This document shows positions 25,286 through 33,615 of a DNA stretch of 39,857 nt, piece by piece; the stretch's first letter is position 1; every line of letters begins with the position of its first letter. Under the pieces are notes generated by a model. It was not told where the DNA came from, did no database searches, and saw only the letters and a program-made list of their open reading frames with translations. Source of the DNA: CAZART01 sp964487555 (GTDB lineage: Bacteria; Bacteroidota; Rhodothermia; Rhodothermales; VXPQ01); contig CAZART010000043.1 of the NCBI GenBank assembly GCA_964487555.1, positions 1 to 39,857 on the forward strand. The letters are read 5' to 3'. The position numbers and the translations under genes are program-made.

Positions 25286-26604
25286 CAGCCCGATTGCCGG
25301 CCGAGGCGCATCGTGATCTCGCGCCCGGCACCGTCGCGCACGATGCTGAACTGTACGGCGTCACCGGGCCGATAATCGTAAAGCCGGGCCAGGACGTCGT
25401 TCTGGTTCGCCACTTTTTCGCCGGCCACCGAGACGATGACGTCGTAGGGCTGAAAGCCGGCCTTCTCGGCCGGAGATCCGGAATCGACGTCTCGTACGAG
25501 CACGCCACGCGCCTCTGCCAGATCGAGCGCACTGGCGATTCTTCCGTCGACGTCCCAGACCCGCAAGCCCGTGTAGAATGAGCGGTCGACTTTGCCGTGT
25601 TCGCGGAGCTCTTCGACGATTCGGAGGACGCGATCGGCGGGCACGGCGAATCCGATCCCTACTGATCCGCCGGTCTGGCTGAAGATAGCCGTATTCACGC
25701 CGATGACCTCACCCGTGGCGTTCACGAGCGGTCCGCCTGAATTCCCCCGATTGATGGACGCATCCGTCTGAATCATGTCACGGTAAACGCGGCCGTCCCG
25801 CGTCGATTCGAGATTCCGGCCCGTCGCGCTGACGACACCCACCGTCACACTCGGCTCAGCGGCTTCAAACAATCCGAATGGATTCCCCAACGCGATCACC
25901 CACTCGCCGACGATAGCCGTCCCGTTGCCGGCGAAGCGAAGGTAGGGCAACTCTTCCTCCGGATCGACTTTGATCAGCGCGATGTCCGACACCGGGTCGC
26001 TTCCCACCAGGCGGCCGTCCAACACGGTACCGTCCGGAAAGGCGACGGTGATTTTGGACGCATTTCCGGCCACGTGGTCGTTCGAGACGATGTATCCGTC
26101 CGCCGAAATCACAAAGCCGGAGCCAAGACTCTGAACCTGCCGCTCCTGTACGCGATCGCGCCGGCGCTGCCCGAAAAAGTGTTCAAACCACGGGTCTTGA
26201 AAGAAGTCAGCGAACGGATCGCGGTACCGCACCTGCTGCACTTCAATCACATTCACACTCACCACGGCCGGCGACGCCGACTGCACCGCACGGGTAATCG
26301 CCGTCTGGCGGCTCAGGTAGACCGACTCGTTTGCATCCGCGACGGTCGTATCCGCCGGCGCGCTCTGCGTCACGCCGTTCGAGGTCGGCGTTCGTTGGGA
26401 CTGCGCGTCGCGGTTACATCCGAATACGGCCGCTGCAACCAGCACGATAAAAGCAAAGCGCACCATAGTAAAACGTTTGATTTTCTGGACGCGCGTAGCG
26501 CGAATGTTCGATCGACTCACGCGTGGTGCATTGGCAGAGTCACGGTCATACGGCTGGTGAAACGGACGAGTTTCGGAGTTTGCAGGATGATCGGTCATAC
26601 TCAT
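25285..26604 (-). CDS. HtrA/DegS-type serine protease with one PDZ domain
   Basis: Periplasmic quality-control protease. The trypsin-like domain has the triad His177 (YIVSNDHVAG), Asp207 (VSDIALIKVD) and Ser289 (NRGNSGGPL), numbered from the ATG at 26604. One PDZ domain follows (about 325-430, with ARGVLVRDVDSGSPAEKAGF and GDAVQFSIVRDG), so it is DegS-like rather than two-PDZ DegP. A single hydrophobic stretch ending VFGC is either a membrane anchor or a lipoprotein signal. Three starts are possible: ATG 26643 overlapping the transporter stop (ATGA), ATG 26604 with an AGAAGG just upstream (chosen), or ATG 26466 directly before the signal. It is co-transcribed with a TauE/SafE transporter and a propeller lipoprotein. 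Confidence 0.92.
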   Translation of the reverse strand: MSMTDHPANSETRPFHQPYDRDSANAPRVSRSNIRATRVQKIKRFTMVRFAFIVLVAAAVFGCNRDAQSQRTPTSNGVTQSAPADTTVADANESVYLSRQTAITRAVQSASPAVVSVNVIEVQQVRYRDPFADFFQDPWFEHFFGQRRRDRVQERQVQSLGSGFVISADGYIVSNDHVAGNASKITVAFPDGTVLDGRLVGSDPVSDIALIKVDPEEELPYLRFAGNGTAIVGEWVIALGNPFGLFEAAEPSVTVGVVSATGRNLESTRDGRVYRDMIQTDASINRGNSGGPLVNATGEVIGVNTAIFSQTGGSVGIGFAVPADRVLRIVEELREHGKVDRSFYTGLRVWDVDGRIASALDLAEARGVLVRDVDSGSPAEKAGFQPYDVIVSVAGEKVANQNDVLARLYDYRPGDAVQFSIVRDGAGREITMRLGRQSG

Positions 26605-26639
26605 ACCGGCCTTCTCTTGTCGATCCAAAATGGGCGGAT

Positions 26640-27482
26640 TCATACAACGGCGTCATACAACAGTCGCACGGCCACTACGGCGGCGATAGCCGCAAAGGAG
26701 AGTCGCAGCGCGCGCTGGTCGATGCGGTGAGCGAGTCGCACGCCGAGATTTGCGGTGAAAAGGGAAGGAACGGCGAGCAGAAGCGCGCGCACCGGGTCTA
26801 CGTAACCGACGGCGCCGTACACATCGGTTTCGCCCAAGCCGAGAAGGGCATAATTGATGATCCCGACCAGAGCGATTAATACGATTGTGGCGCTGGACGT
26901 ACCCGAGGCGATGCGCATCGGCATGCCCATGAGCTGACTATAGGCGGGCACGAGCACGATACCGCCGCCGACGCCCGCAGCGGCGGAGACTGCTCCCGCT
27001 ACCGTGCCGGCACCGGCGAGGCCGAGCCGGCTCCGCCGCGTAGCGACCTGGATTCGGATGCCACCGCCGCCCGACTCCGGCCTATCGCCGCGTCGGAACA
27101 CCATCCGTCCTACGACGGAAAGGAGAACAATACTGAACACGACCTGAAACACGGTTCCGTCGTACCAGGTCCGGGTCGTTACAAAGCGCGTCATCAGGAA
27201 AACGGCGAGCGCGCTGAAGAGGCCCACCGTCACCGCGATGCGCGTGACGACGGATTGCCTTCCGTATTGCGTCCATGCGCTGGCGATAGCGGCAAGGAGC
27301 GTGCAGAACAGGCTCGAACCAATCGTCAGTGGGGCGATAATCTCAGACGCGACGCCGATTGACTGATAGTAGAAGAAAAGCACGGGTGCGAAAATGATGC
27401 CGCCACCCACCCCTATCAGGCCTGCGACGAATCCGGCCGCCAGACCGGCCCCGATCAGCAGGGGGAGATGCGTCAATTCCAT
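26640..27482 (-). CDS. TauE/SafE family (TSUP) membrane transporter
   Basis: A 280-residue integral membrane protein with about eight helices in two similar halves. Each half starts with the family glycine motif: GLIGVGGGIIFAP near residue 22 and AAGVGGGIVLVP near residue 168. Members export or import sulfite, sulfoacetate, taurine or other small organic anions. No sulfur gene lies nearby, so the substrate is open. A Gly-rich cytosolic loop (PESGGGGIR) joins the halves. The stop overlaps a possible htrA start as ATGA. Confidence 0.9.
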   Translation of the reverse strand: MELTHLPLLIGAGLAAGFVAGLIGVGGGIIFAPVLFFYYQSIGVASEIIAPLTIGSSLFCTLLAAIASAWTQYGRQSVVTRIAVTVGLFSALAVFLMTRFVTTRTWYDGTVFQVVFSIVLLSVVGRMVFRRGDRPESGGGGIRIQVATRRSRLGLAGAGTVAGAVSAAAGVGGGIVLVPAYSQLMGMPMRIASGTSSATIVLIALVGIINYALLGLGETDVYGAVGYVDPVRALLLAVPSLFTANLGVRLAHRIDQRALRLSFAAIAAVVAVRLLYDAVV

Positions 27483-27528
27483 GCCGTAGAACGAGGTCGG
27501 TGGAGTTCAGCGTCGGCGCACGTGCAAC

Positions 27529-29178
27529 TCAGCGGGGCGATAGAATAGCTCGATAGCCTGAAGTGTCCTTGAGCAGGGATACGGCATCCAGGATCTGTCG
27601 ATCGTGCCGGAACGAGGCGGCGATCTGGGCCGAATCGCCGTGGTACCGCGCAAGAATCTCCGAACGCAGGCGCTCTTTCAGTTCTTGGGCGTACCGATCG
27701 AAGTCCGCCGTCTTCTCCTCCGCCACCGCCCGTCGAAGCGCATCCAGCTCGTCGCCTGTGGATCGGTATCCGTTCTCCGTCAGGTCAACTTCGAGGGCCT
27801 CTACGGCACGCTCGGCGTCGGTGCTATACGTGAATTCCTGCTGATCAAGCCAGCGGCGAAAATCCGCATAGACATCATCAGAAACGGTGAAGGGACGTTC
27901 CAATTCCGAATGCTCGGCGGCGAAGTGGTTCGCATAAAAGAAGAAGGCCGCGCGACGGTCGAGTGCCGCTTCCAGCTCGCTATCCGTTCCGAGCGACACG
28001 CCGCGGTCCGGTTCGATTCCCTTCCCGTCCATCACGCGACGTCCCGACACCGTCCGATAGGCATGGCGAAGCGAATCGGGTATCGCCCGTTCGATGCCGT
28101 CGTGTTCGCCATAGTCGATCGACTGAATGCTTCGCCCGCTCGGCGTATAATACTTGGACGTCGTCATCTTGAGAGACGTATTGTACGGAAGCGGCTTGAT
28201 GATCTGAACGAGCCCCTTGCCGAAGGTCGGATCCCCCAGAATGACACCACGGTCCAGATCCTGGACGGCGCCGGCTACAATCTCGCTGGCCGACGCACTG
28301 AGCCCGTTCACCAGGACTACGAGCGGAGCGTCAGGGAGCAAGGGCGGCAGCTTGCTGCGGTAGACGCGCTCGGATTGCGCCTCGCGCCCGCGGGTGGAGA
28401 CGATGACCGATCCCTGAGGAACGAACAGCTGTGCGATCTCGACGGCGCCGTCGAGCAGTCCGCCCGGATTGTCCCGAAGATCGAGGACTACGGCCTTCAG
28501 ACGCCCGGAGGACTTCAATTCTTGCAGCGCACCCCGCACTTCACCGCCGGCATCGCGGGCGAACCGGTCGAGCTTCACGTACCCGATGCCGGCCGAGGAA
28601 TCGGCAAAACCCGAAAAAGCGACATTCTTGAGCTCCACCTCCTGCCGCGTCAGGAGAAACTGCAGCGGCTGCAGCTCGCCTTCACGCTCGATCGTGATCT
28701 CGACAGCCGTCCCGGGCTCTCCGCGCATCAGGTGGCGAATGTCGCTGAGCGTAAGGTCGGCGGCGTCGCGGCCCGCTATCCGCGTGATCACGTCGCCCGT
28801 GCGGACGCCCTGCTTGTACCCGCTCGTCCCCTCGATGGGGGAGGTCACCGTGATCTTTCCATTGCGGATCCCGATGTTCAGGCCTACTCCACCATAGCGG
28901 CCTCGCGTGATGATGTCGATGTCGGAGTTGTCGGCTTCATCGATGAAATTCGTGTACGGATCCAGGTCTTCGAGCATCGCGTCGATTCCCGAGCGCATCA
29001 GCTTCTCGGAATTCAGCGGATCGACGTATCCACCGATGAGCTCCTCATAGACGGCGCCGAAGATCTGAAAATTCTTCCGCAGGGCGAAGAAATCGTCGTC
29101 CGGCATCAGGAAACCGAACGCAAAGCCGGTAGCCAGCGTCGCCAGAATGACAGCTGAAAGCGTCAGGCGTCGTTGCAT
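27529..29178 (-). CDS. C-terminal processing protease, S41 family (CtpA/Prc-like)
   Basis: Periplasmic Ser/Lys protease that degrades or trims envelope proteins from the C-terminus. Order: N-terminal signal or anchor (about 5-24), helical region with YVDPLNSEKLMRSGIDAMLEDLDPYT (split: YVDPLNSEKLM, GIDAMLEDLDPYT), PDZ domain (about 92-180, GVGLNIGIRNG and GVRTGDVITRI), then the catalytic core with VLDLRDNPGGLLDGAV, Ser296 in NGLSASASEIVAG and Lys321 in DPTFGKGLVQ. The C-terminal 130 residues are helical and charged. Length (549 aa) fits the family. It lies between tatC (22 bp) and the TSUP gene (46 bp) in the same direction. Confidence 0.94.
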   Translation of the reverse strand: MQRRLTLSAVILATLATGFAFGFLMPDDDFFALRKNFQIFGAVYEELIGGYVDPLNSEKLMRSGIDAMLEDLDPYTNFIDEADNSDIDIITRGRYGGVGLNIGIRNGKITVTSPIEGTSGYKQGVRTGDVITRIAGRDAADLTLSDIRHLMRGEPGTAVEITIEREGELQPLQFLLTRQEVELKNVAFSGFADSSAGIGYVKLDRFARDAGGEVRGALQELKSSGRLKAVVLDLRDNPGGLLDGAVEIAQLFVPQGSVIVSTRGREAQSERVYRSKLPPLLPDAPLVVLVNGLSASASEIVAGAVQDLDRGVILGDPTFGKGLVQIIKPLPYNTSLKMTTSKYYTPSGRSIQSIDYGEHDGIERAIPDSLRHAYRTVSGRRVMDGKGIEPDRGVSLGTDSELEAALDRRAAFFFYANHFAAEHSELERPFTVSDDVYADFRRWLDQQEFTYSTDAERAVEALEVDLTENGYRSTGDELDALRRAVAEEKTADFDRYAQELKERLRSEILARYHGDSAQIAASFRHDRQILDAVSLLKDTSGYRAILSPR

Positions 29179-29200
29179 CTGATCAGACGATGGGGTGAAA

Positions 29201-30073
29201 TTATTCGAGAGCCTTTTTCATCTCTTTCGCGCGCCTCCGCTCGACGACGGAAGAAATTTTGATAGAGAGTTCGTAGAGGCCCGTCATCGGAACGGCAATG
29301 AGCACCTGCGAGATTACGTCGGGCGGCGTGAGGACGGCGGCGAAAACCAGAATGATGACCATCGCGTATTTCCGACCCTTGCGAAGGAAATCCGACGTGA
29401 CGAGTCCCACTCGCGCGAGGAAGTATATCACAATCGGCATTTCGAAAACCATGCCGACGCCGAAGACCCACATCGACACCATTCCAAAGTATTTGGTGAT
29501 GTCGAACTCGTTCACGATTTGCGGCGAGATCACGAAGTTCGCAAAAAACTGCAGGGCGATGGGCGTAAGGACACAGTAGCCGAAGAGGATGCCCGTGATG
29601 AAGAACAGCGTGGCGAAGAACGAAGCGAAGCGGAGGCCTTTTTTCTCACTGGGATAGAGCCCCGGCTCTATGAACTTCCACATCTGGTAGACCAGAATGG
29701 GCGAGCCGATGATGATCCCCACGCCGATCACCGATCCCCAGTAGGCAAAAAACTGACCGGTTATGGTACGGTTCTGGAGAACGAGCGGGGTCGCGTCGAA
29801 CCCGAACAGCTCGTACATGAAGAAGTCGGGGTGGGTGGGCCCGAGCAGGATCTGGTCGATTACGAAATCGGCAAAGAATCCGCAGATGATACTACCGAGG
29901 AGGACGCCGCCGAGCCCCTTGAATATACGCCACCGCAGTTCCTCGAGGTGATCGAGGAACGACATTTCAAGAAGCGGCGATTCGGGCGGGAGGATGCTTT
30001 CAGTGGAGCCGTCGCCCTGGGAGGGCGAAGCCTGCTCGATGGCCGTAGATGTGCGAGATCCGAATAACTTCAT
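29201..30073 (-). CDS. tatC: twin-arginine translocase subunit TatC
   Basis: Six-helix receptor of the Tat export pathway for folded proteins. The 290-residue product has a cytosolic Ser/Pro/Glu-rich N-terminus (about 35 residues). The family opening MSFLDHLEELRWRIF follows, with the conserved Glu used for signal-peptide recognition, then SPILVYQMWKFIEPGLYPSEKK, FEMPIVIYFLARVGLV and DVISQVLIAVPMTGLYELSI. No tatA or tatB gene is visible in the window. The glycosylasparaginase gene at 16532-17518 encodes a likely client. Confidence 0.95.
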   Translation of the reverse strand: MKLFGSRTSTAIEQASPSQGDGSTESILPPESPLLEMSFLDHLEELRWRIFKGLGGVLLGSIICGFFADFVIDQILLGPTHPDFFMYELFGFDATPLVLQNRTITGQFFAYWGSVIGVGIIIGSPILVYQMWKFIEPGLYPSEKKGLRFASFFATLFFITGILFGYCVLTPIALQFFANFVISPQIVNEFDITKYFGMVSMWVFGVGMVFEMPIVIYFLARVGLVTSDFLRKGRKYAMVIILVFAAVLTPPDVISQVLIAVPMTGLYELSIKISSVVERRRAKEMKKALE

Positions 30074-30161
30074 ACGACTGCACGGCGATGGGGGTCACGC
30101 CACTTTCACCCATGGAATCGACGCGCGTTCCATGGAGAAACGGGTATTTCGTGACGAACCG

Positions 30162-30761
30162 TTAGATCGAATCGGAGGAACTCTGGGCGCTCTCGCGGAG
30201 GTTCAGATCGAGAAGAGAGTCCACCCAGACGCCGTCGGCCTCGATCCGTGTGCGGCCGCCGCTCCACGTGAAGTTAAACAGCGTCATCACGCCGGCGACC
30301 TCGAAGCCGTCGTTTCTCAACAGTGAGATGGCGCGCGCGGCGCTTCGACCACTATTCAGGATGTCGTCGAGGAGAACAATGGGTTTGGCGCGGTTGAGCG
30401 GGCCCTCGACGAGTCGCCGCCGGCCGTGCGGCTTGCGATGCTCGCGGACGAATCCGCCCTTGAAGGCCGGGAGCCCGGGCGCCGCAAGGACGGCGCATAC
30501 CATAGAGTAGGCCCCGAACCCGTACCCCGCCACCTGGTGGATGCCTTTGGCACGCAGCCGATCCGAAAGCACGCGGCCCACCTCCTTATACATTCGACTG
30601 TCGAGCATCGGAATGCGCGTATCGAGCAGCCAGCCGATCGGCTGGCCGCGCGGATCCGTAATGAGCTCTTGCTCGCGCCGAACCAGCGCTTGCTCGTAGA
30701 GTCGCCGCCCCAGGTCGACGAGGTCGGCGTACGTGGCTGAACTTAAGGTACTACTCGTCAT
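30162..30761 (-). CDS. PyrE-like phosphoribosyltransferase
   Basis: A type I phosphoribosyltransferase of 199 residues from the ATG at 30761 (GGAAG seven bases upstream). The PRPP-binding loop is KPIVLLDDILNSGRSA. Before it come GWLLDTRIPMLDSR and GYGFGAYSMVCAVLAA, which stand where orotate phosphoribosyltransferases bind substrate; after it comes VMTLFNFTWSGGR. It resembles orotate phosphoribosyltransferase but departs from PyrE in the flexible-loop region (REHRKPHGRRR), so substrate is uncertain. A GTG at 30899 would add 46 residues without homology-like character. It lies between glyA and tatC. Confidence 0.8.
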   Translation of the reverse strand: MTSSTLSSATYADLVDLGRRLYEQALVRREQELITDPRGQPIGWLLDTRIPMLDSRMYKEVGRVLSDRLRAKGIHQVAGYGFGAYSMVCAVLAAPGLPAFKGGFVREHRKPHGRRRLVEGPLNRAKPIVLLDDILNSGRSAARAISLLRNDGFEVAGVMTLFNFTWSGGRTRIEADGVWVDSLLDLNLRESAQSSSDSI

Positions 30762-30917
30762 TCCTGTGCTTCCATACGAAGCGAGGGCTGTATCCAAATG
30801 TTGCCGGGCGCCGTTCACGAGCTCGGATCGACGCAGAGTGAACCAGCCCTTCGCAGAATCCGTTCCGATTCGCCGTACCTGGAAGGAATGGCCGATCACC
30901 GGCTTTAAACGTCCGAA

Positions 30918-32225
30918 TCACGCCGTCACGAAGTCATACAGGGGAAATTTACCGCAGAGGTCGTGCACCTCCTGTCTCACTTCGCTTCGGACGCGATCAT
31001 TAGTGAGATCGCTCAGCACGCGATCTATCAATTCGACGACGAATCTGAATTCGCCTTCGCCGAACTCGCGCGTGGTCATCGCGGGGGTACCAATGCGGAT
31101 TCCGCTCGTTACAAACGGGCTCTTGTCGTCGAACGGTACCATGTTCTTGTTGACCGTGATTTCCGCCTCACCGAGCCCCTCCTCGGCCTGCTTGCCGGTG
31201 AGGCCTTTGTTGCGGAGGTCGATCAGCATCAGATGATTGTCCGTGCCGCCCGAAACCAGCTGGTAGCCGCGTTCGACGAAGGCATCGGCCATGGCCCGGG
31301 CATTGCGGATGACGCGCCGGCCGTACTCCGCGAACTCCGGCTGGAGGGCTTCGCCGAATGATACCGCTTTCGACGCAATGACGTGCATCAGCGGCCCGCC
31401 CTGCGTGCCCGGAAAGACGGCCGAATCGAACAACTCACTCATCATCTTCGTGCGGCCGGACTTTGCGGCGGTCTTGCCGAACGGATTCTCATAATCGCGG
31501 CCGATCAGCAGCATGCCGCCGCGCGGTCCGCGCAGCGTCTTGTGCGTCGTCGTCGAGACGATATGGCAGTGCGGCATGGGATCGTTCAGCAAATCGGCCG
31601 CGATGAGGCCGGCCGTGTGGGCCATGTCCATCCACAAGAAAGCCCCCACCTCGTCGGCGATAGAACGAAACGCCACATAATCGAAATCCCGCGGATACGC
31701 ACTGGCCCCGATCGATATCATTTTCGGGCGGATCTCCCGTGCCTTATCCCGCACCTTGTCCATATCGATACGCCCGGCGTTCGGCCCGTCCTTCTCGACG
31801 CCGTAATAGGTCGCGTTGTAGAGGAGTCCGGAGAAGTTGACGGGACTGCCGTGCGTGAGGTGCCCTCCGTGCGCGAGATCCAGGCCCAGAAACGTGTCGC
31901 CGGGCTCGAGCAGCGTGAGGTAGACGGCGGCGTTCGCCTGCGCGCCGGAGTGCGGCTGCACATTCACCCAGTCGCACCCGAAGAGCTCCTTCGCGCGGCT
32001 GCGCGCGAGATCCTCGGCGACGTCGACGAACTGACATCCACCATAATACCGCTTTCCAGGCAGCCCCTCGGCATACTTGTTGGTGAGCGGCGTTCCCATC
32101 GCCTCCAGCACCGCGCGGGAGACGAAATTCTCGGAGGCGATCAGCTCGAGCCCCTCGTTCTGACGATCCACCTCGTTTTGAATGGCGTCGAAAACCGCGG
32201 GATCGTGTCTTTGAAGGTCAGTCAT
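30918..32225 (-). CDS. glyA: serine hydroxymethyltransferase
   Basis: PLP enzyme that moves the serine hydroxymethyl group to tetrahydrofolate, making glycine and 5,10-methylene-THF. The 435-residue product is of normal length. It has IASENFVSRAVLEAMGTPLTNKYAEG (in parts: IASENFVS, PLTNKYAEG), the QPHSGAQANAAVY block, the cofactor Lys229 in STTTHKTLRGPRGG, the same number as in E. coli GlyA, and FVTSGIRIGTPAMTTR near the end. Functionally it links with gcvP earlier in the window; both feed one-carbon units. It heads the minus-strand run that leads into tatC and the proteases. Confidence 0.97.
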   Translation of the reverse strand: MTDLQRHDPAVFDAIQNEVDRQNEGLELIASENFVSRAVLEAMGTPLTNKYAEGLPGKRYYGGCQFVDVAEDLARSRAKELFGCDWVNVQPHSGAQANAAVYLTLLEPGDTFLGLDLAHGGHLTHGSPVNFSGLLYNATYYGVEKDGPNAGRIDMDKVRDKAREIRPKMISIGASAYPRDFDYVAFRSIADEVGAFLWMDMAHTAGLIAADLLNDPMPHCHIVSTTTHKTLRGPRGGMLLIGRDYENPFGKTAAKSGRTKMMSELFDSAVFPGTQGGPLMHVIASKAVSFGEALQPEFAEYGRRVIRNARAMADAFVERGYQLVSGGTDNHLMLIDLRNKGLTGKQAEEGLGEAEITVNKNMVPFDDKSPFVTSGIRIGTPAMTTREFGEGEFRFVVELIDRVLSDLTNDRVRSEVRQEVHDLCGKFPLYDFVTA

Positions 32226-32291
32226 GTATTGAGAGATTGGTGCGGGGATGCGCTCGCCGGATTGTAATAGGCGCTCGGGCCGGTCGCGCCG

Positions 32292-32639
32292 TCATCCCCC
32301 CGACTCATGCTCCATGGAGTCGGGCCGTTCGAGTTCGACGAAACGGCCGGCGAGGCCGAGAAACTTCCACTCCTCGACATCGGATTCCTCGCCGTCCAGG
32401 TCAATAGTATACGTGCTGAAGACGAAATAATTGCGCCGTTCCGTAATCCGATCGACGTACTGTCCGGCGAGGCTCCCACCCGCTCCGGAGAGCGCCCGTC
32501 CAAGGGCCGTGTCCCCGGCCTCCCGCTGAATCATGCCCTCCGCCTGTGCCCGGACGAACGTGCGAAAGTCATCCATTTCCGGATTGAAGAAGGCCAGTGC
32601 GATGACGGCCAGAATAACGATGACAATGCCGGTGCGCAT
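32292..32639 (-). CDS. DUF4359-like small protein with one membrane segment
   Basis: A 115-residue protein. An N-terminal hydrophobic segment (residues 3-18, TGIVIVILAVIALAFF) is directly followed by NPEMDDFRTFVRAQ, then a polar region and RRNYFVFSTYTIDL with EEWKFLGLAGRFVEL close to the end. The order of Asn-Pro after the helix, Arg-Asn-Tyr-x-Phe-Ser-Tyr and a closing Leu-Gly-x-x-Gly-x-Phe matches DUF4359. Function is unknown. It lies 66 bp upstream of glyA on the same strand. Confidence 0.7.
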   Translation of the reverse strand: MRTGIVIVILAVIALAFFNPEMDDFRTFVRAQAEGMIQREAGDTALGRALSGAGGSLAGQYVDRITERRNYFVFSTYTIDLDGEESDVEEWKFLGLAGRFVELERPDSMEHESGG

Positions 32640-32786
32640 GATGCGTCGCCTGCCATAAAATGAAACTGGAAGTTAATCGCGTACGAAGCGTACCGTGTAC
32701 CGAAAAGTAGGGCGTACTTCCCGCGATAATCGTCAGTCGGTACGCCGATACCCTGATATCCGGTACGAGGCGCCGCTCGCGGAGAA

Positions 32787-33464
32787 TTAACGCATCAGCG
32801 CATACGTGAGTATGTTCGTCCCCATCCGCAGCGCTTCCTCTCTTTTTTCCGGCGGGTCGTTGTGGACGTCCGGCGACTCCCAGCCGTCACTGATATTCGT
32901 CTCGTAGGAATAAAAGACGACGAGGCGACCTTCGTGGAAGAGACCGAAGCCTTGTGGAGGCTTATCGTCGTGCTCGTGGATCTTCGGCAGCCCGTTCGGG
33001 AAATTGTAGTGCGTGTGGAAAATCTCATGATCGAAGGGGATCTCCACGAACTCCTTCTCGGGAAACACCTTCTTCATCTCGCGGCGGAGATACTCGTCGA
33101 TGCCGTAGTCGTCATCCACGTACAGAAAGCCGCCGTTCTCGAGGTAACGTCGCAACCGCCGTGCTTCACCGTCCGAGAACACGACGTTGCCGTGGCCGGA
33201 CATGAACAGAAACGGGTGACCGAAGAGCTTGTCGCTCGAAAGCTCAACCACCTCGGGCTCCGGAGCGACGTCTACCAGGGTGTTCTGGCGGACGAATTTC
33301 AGCAGGTTCGGCAGCGGCGTTTGCGCCTGATACCAGTCTCCGCCGCCGGCGTATTTTACGGCGGCGACTTTAAAGGTGTGGGCGTCCTGGGCGACGGCGT
33401 CGGGTATCGCCGCGGCCCCGACGAGTGTCGTCAGCACCAGGGCCGCTATCATACGCTTGCTCAT
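32787..33464 (-). CDS. exported DUF4159 domain protein
   Basis: A 225-residue protein with a cleavable signal peptide (to about residue 25, AAIPDAVAQ). The mature part has FKVAAVKYAGGGDWYQAQTP at its start, then PFLFMSGHGNV, LRRYLENGGFLYVDDDYG and FPNGLPKIHEHDD, ending TNILTYALMR. This matches DUF4159, a domain with a glutamine-amidotransferase-like fold that often appears in gene clusters with MoxR-type ATPases and DUF58/VWA proteins. Here that context is absent. Several conserved acidic and His residues suggest a bound ligand, but no activity is known. Confidence 0.88.
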   Translation of the reverse strand: MSKRMIAALVLTTLVGAAAIPDAVAQDAHTFKVAAVKYAGGGDWYQAQTPLPNLLKFVRQNTLVDVAPEPEVVELSSDKLFGHPFLFMSGHGNVVFSDGEARRLRRYLENGGFLYVDDDYGIDEYLRREMKKVFPEKEFVEIPFDHEIFHTHYNFPNGLPKIHEHDDKPPQGFGLFHEGRLVVFYSYETNISDGWESPDVHNDPPEKREEALRMGTNILTYALMR

Positions 33465-33615
33465 GCTTCACCGAGTCGATCTCTGGTACGTCTTTTCGTG
33501 GCGACTCCTTTCAACGGTACGTCCGCCGATATGCTCCGCCGACGGACCGCTTGTCACTTAGCCCGCCGTTCAGGACATTGAGTCGTACATACACCTAAAT
33601 CACACGATTCGACTG

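Noticed and set aside
27604..29157. Long open frame (517 codons) antisense to the CtpA protease gene
   Set aside because: Shadow of a clearly conserved protease; the product is Arg/Val-rich without motifs. Long antisense frames are expected in high-G+C genes.
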